A DNA stretch of 61,832 nucleotides from Rhodospirillaceae bacterium (GTDB lineage Bacteria; Pseudomonadota; Alphaproteobacteria; Rhodospirillales; UBA2165): NCBI GenBank assembly GCA_002723345.1, contig PBNV01000012.1, forward strand, positions 4,938 through 66,769, in the 5' to 3' direction. A program made the position numbers and the translations under genes. The notes under the pieces were generated by a model. That model had not been told where the DNA came from and ran no database searches. It worked only from the letters and a program-made list of their open reading frames with translations. The number at the start of each line of letters is the position of its first letter. Position 1 is the stretch's first letter. Of this stretch, positions 61,643-61,832 are shown one piece after another.

Positions 61643-61832
61643 AAATAAACACCCCAAAAAGCCCGGCAATTGCGGGGTTATTCGCCGGTTTGAAACCATA
61701 ATTTATTGTTTAATATCAATGACTTAAGTAGTGGCGGAGAGACAGGGACACTGCCTAAGGCACTTTAGACCTCTCTAGACCCCGCAGTTCTCTAGCTTTT
61801 CTTCAGTCATGACTTCGAACTAACGAATATTA

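Noticed and set aside
60815..61650. 8-bp target-site duplication around the IS6 element
   Set aside because: Flanks ACTAAATC and AAATAAAC match at only four of eight positions, no better than chance in AT-rich DNA.
1..61832. CRISPR array, tRNA or rRNA gene
   Set aside because: No regularly spaced repeats, cloverleaf-like sequences with CCA-type ends, or rRNA-like conserved blocks were seen in the intergenic regions.

Overview
The window reads as a chromosomal, mostly catabolic region of a free-living alphaproteobacterium, probably marine. The grounds are the AapJQMP-type general amino-acid transporter, TAXI-type TRAP and LIV-type transporters, abundant CaiB, acyl-CoA and SDR enzymes, a sulfatase, and moderate GC. 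This placement is an inference from gene content; no rRNA, tRNA or ribosomal marker is present, and I see no CRISPR array or prophage.

Layout. 1-3.2 kb: start of a RraA-like gene (cut by the window edge), a frameshifted thiolase, a polysaccharide-deacetylase-like hydrolase and a convergent SDR. 3.4-8.8 kb: a complete branched-chain-amino-acid-type ABC transporter (livH-livM-livG-livF plus binding protein) closed by a clear terminator, then a flavin reductase-like gene. 9-9.4 kb: an orphan C-terminal remnant of ureG. 9.5-13 kb: TAXI TRAP transporter on the minus strand. 13.3-21.6 kb: a minus-strand operon sulfatase (nonsense-interrupted) > TetR regulator > acyl-CoA synthetase > acyl-CoA dehydrogenase > FadB-like bifunctional enzyme > CaiB-type CoA transferase. 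It is divergent, across a long perfect inverted repeat, from a DUF35/thiolase-like pair. Together these look like uptake, desulfation, CoA activation and beta-oxidation or retro-aldol cleavage of a lipid- or steroid-like substrate. 23.4-34.4 kb: DMT exporter, arylformamidase-like hydrolase, an NMT1-type ABC transporter with two paralogous permeases, an alpha/beta hydrolase, an isochorismatase-family hydrolase, and an operon of two tandem cyclase-family hydrolases, an SDR and a 3-hydroxyacyl-CoA dehydrogenase-like protein. This is a second catabolic island, perhaps for an amide or N-heterocycle.

34.5-39.9 kb: quinone oxidoreductase-like MDR, then a copper-sensing CueR regulator divergent from a DUF4396 membrane protein, a cytochrome c broken at an A7 tract, and a CIA30-like exported protein. 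The shared promoter has the 19-bp spacer typical of MerR-family targets. Downstream are a small unknown protein, a class III nucleotide cyclase and a small exported or lipoprotein. 40-47.8 kb: a nitrile hydratase-like beta(N)-alpha fusion with an acidic His linker, PPOX flavoprotein, VOC protein and HsaA-like flavin monooxygenase. These are divergent from an FAD monooxygenase fused to a cytochrome b5 domain, followed by a CocE/NonD hydrolase.

48-60.6 kb: membrane-anchored unknown protein, TauE/SafE exporter, alanine dehydrogenase and a ThDP enzyme divergent from a LysR regulator, then aapJ-aapQ-aapM-aapP, a HisC-like aminotransferase and an arylsulfotransferase-like beta-propeller. These plausibly form one regulon for uptake and deamination of an amino-acid-like substrate. 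60.8-61.6 kb: an 820-bp IS6-family element with imperfect terminal repeats and an amber-interrupted transposase.

Four genes (thiolase, sulfatase, cytochrome c, IS6 transposase) each carry a single disabling change in an otherwise well-preserved frame. These could be real lesions, population variants or assembly errors; read-level evidence would decide.
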